From Dyadobacter sp. CY347 (lineage in GTDB: Bacteria; Bacteroidota; Bacteroidia; Cytophagales; Spirosomataceae): a DNA stretch of 64,000 nucleotides. Shown one piece after another: positions 63,768 to 64,000 of the stretch. Below the pieces are notes generated by a model. It was given only the letters and a program-made list of their open reading frames with translations. It did no database searches and was not told the origin of the DNA. The translations under genes and the position numbers were made by a program. How positions within the stretch are numbered: position 1 is the first letter of the stretch; every line of letters begins with the position of its first letter. The stretch spans positions 310,001-374,000 of the forward strand of contig NZ_JAKFFT010000004.1 of NCBI RefSeq assembly GCF_021502655.1, read 5' to 3'.

Positions 63768-64000
63768 ATGAGCATTCAATATATTTTAGAGATCATTGGC
63801 ACATTCGCTTTTGCTATTTCCGGCGCCCTGGCTGTGAAAGACCAGAAGCACCAGGACTGGTTCGGAGCAAGTTTCACGGCTTTTATTTCGTCCATCGGCG
63901 GAGGAACACTGCGTGACATTCTGATCGATAGTTATCCGCTCGTCTGGATCAGTGACATTACGATCATTTATGCCATTATGGCGGGGATTCTGGTCACTTT
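63768..64000 (+). CDS. TRIC/UPF0126 (glycine transporter-like) channel protein, cut by the window edge
   Basis: The first 77 codons are visible from the ATG at 63768. They begin 'MSIQYILEIIGTFAFAISG' and contain 'FISSIGGGTLRDIL' (about 41-54), the repeated GGG-R-D motif of UPF0126/TRIC cation channels. Two to three membrane spans are visible. The full protein should be about 200 residues and continue past the right edge. The start is 12 bases after the thyA stop, so the two are probably cotranscribed. Confidence 0.85.
   Translation, partial: MSIQYILEIIGTFAFAISGALAVKDQKHQDWFGASFTAFISSIGGGTLRDILIDSYPLVWISDITIIYAIMAGILVT

Overview
The window looks like chromosomal DNA of a Bacteroidota bacterium, most likely a Cytophagales/Spirosomaceae member close to Dyadobacter (inferred from gene content and protein style; no 16S gene is present). 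The evidence is two SusC/SusD outer-membrane pairs, a type IX secretion (T9SS) C-terminal sorting domain, a fused MurF-alanine racemase, a DUF4105/Lnb protein, a DUF2723 membrane protein, and several Bacteroidota-type promoters (TTG, 16-19 bases, TAnnTTTG). I saw no tRNA, rRNA, insertion sequence, phage gene or CRISPR array.

Layout. 1-2.8 kb: a small secreted protein, then a minus-strand pair (sugar-phosphate isomerase/epimerase-like TIM barrel and Gfo/Idh/MocA oxidoreductase). 3-11.2 kb, plus strand: tsaE, alanine dehydrogenase, two proteins of unknown function, an ABC exporter pair and a large DUF2723 membrane protein. 11.3-14.5 kb, minus strand: a secreted endonuclease/exonuclease/phosphatase-fold protein and grpE-dnaJ. 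14.6-16.1 kb: queG and a DUF1761-like membrane protein.

16.4-34.3 kb is the accessory core. Two consecutive modules each have the order SusC, SusD, intrinsic hairpin(s), giant CRTAC1-like FG-GAP/VCBS-ASPIC protein. The second module ends in a vanadium-dependent haloperoxidase-family protein whose start overlaps the preceding stop by four bases. No glycoside hydrolase, protease, sulfatase, ECF sigma/anti-sigma pair or hybrid two-component regulator lies inside this block, so it is not a standard polysaccharide utilisation locus. From 34.3 to 43.9 kb come a small beta-barrel protein, a ThuA-domain protein, a 1057-residue SGNH-like/dehydrogenase/HEAT/cytochrome c fusion, a T9SS-exported TIM-barrel (glycoside-hydrolase-like) protein and a GT-C-like membrane protein.

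44-64 kb is mostly housekeeping: gyrB, polyphosphate kinase, a minus-strand operon (universal stress protein, corA, murF-alr), a DAACS symporter, a YffB/Spx-like protein, a THUMP-like methyltransferase, acetyl-CoA synthetase, and a compact six-gene minus-strand operon (pterin dehydratase, rsmI, Lnb-like acyltransferase, inositol monophosphatase, YfiT/BstA-like DinB protein and a 51-residue Cys-rich FeoB-associated-type membrane protein). OsmC, thyA and the start of a TRIC/UPF0126 channel protein close the window.

The SusC/SusD pairs should import something bound at the cell surface, and the CRTAC1-like proteins are probably calcium-binding propeller partners. The haloperoxidase-family enzyme and the ThuA/cytochrome fusion add envelope redox or hydrolytic chemistry. 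The substrate cannot be read from the sequence.
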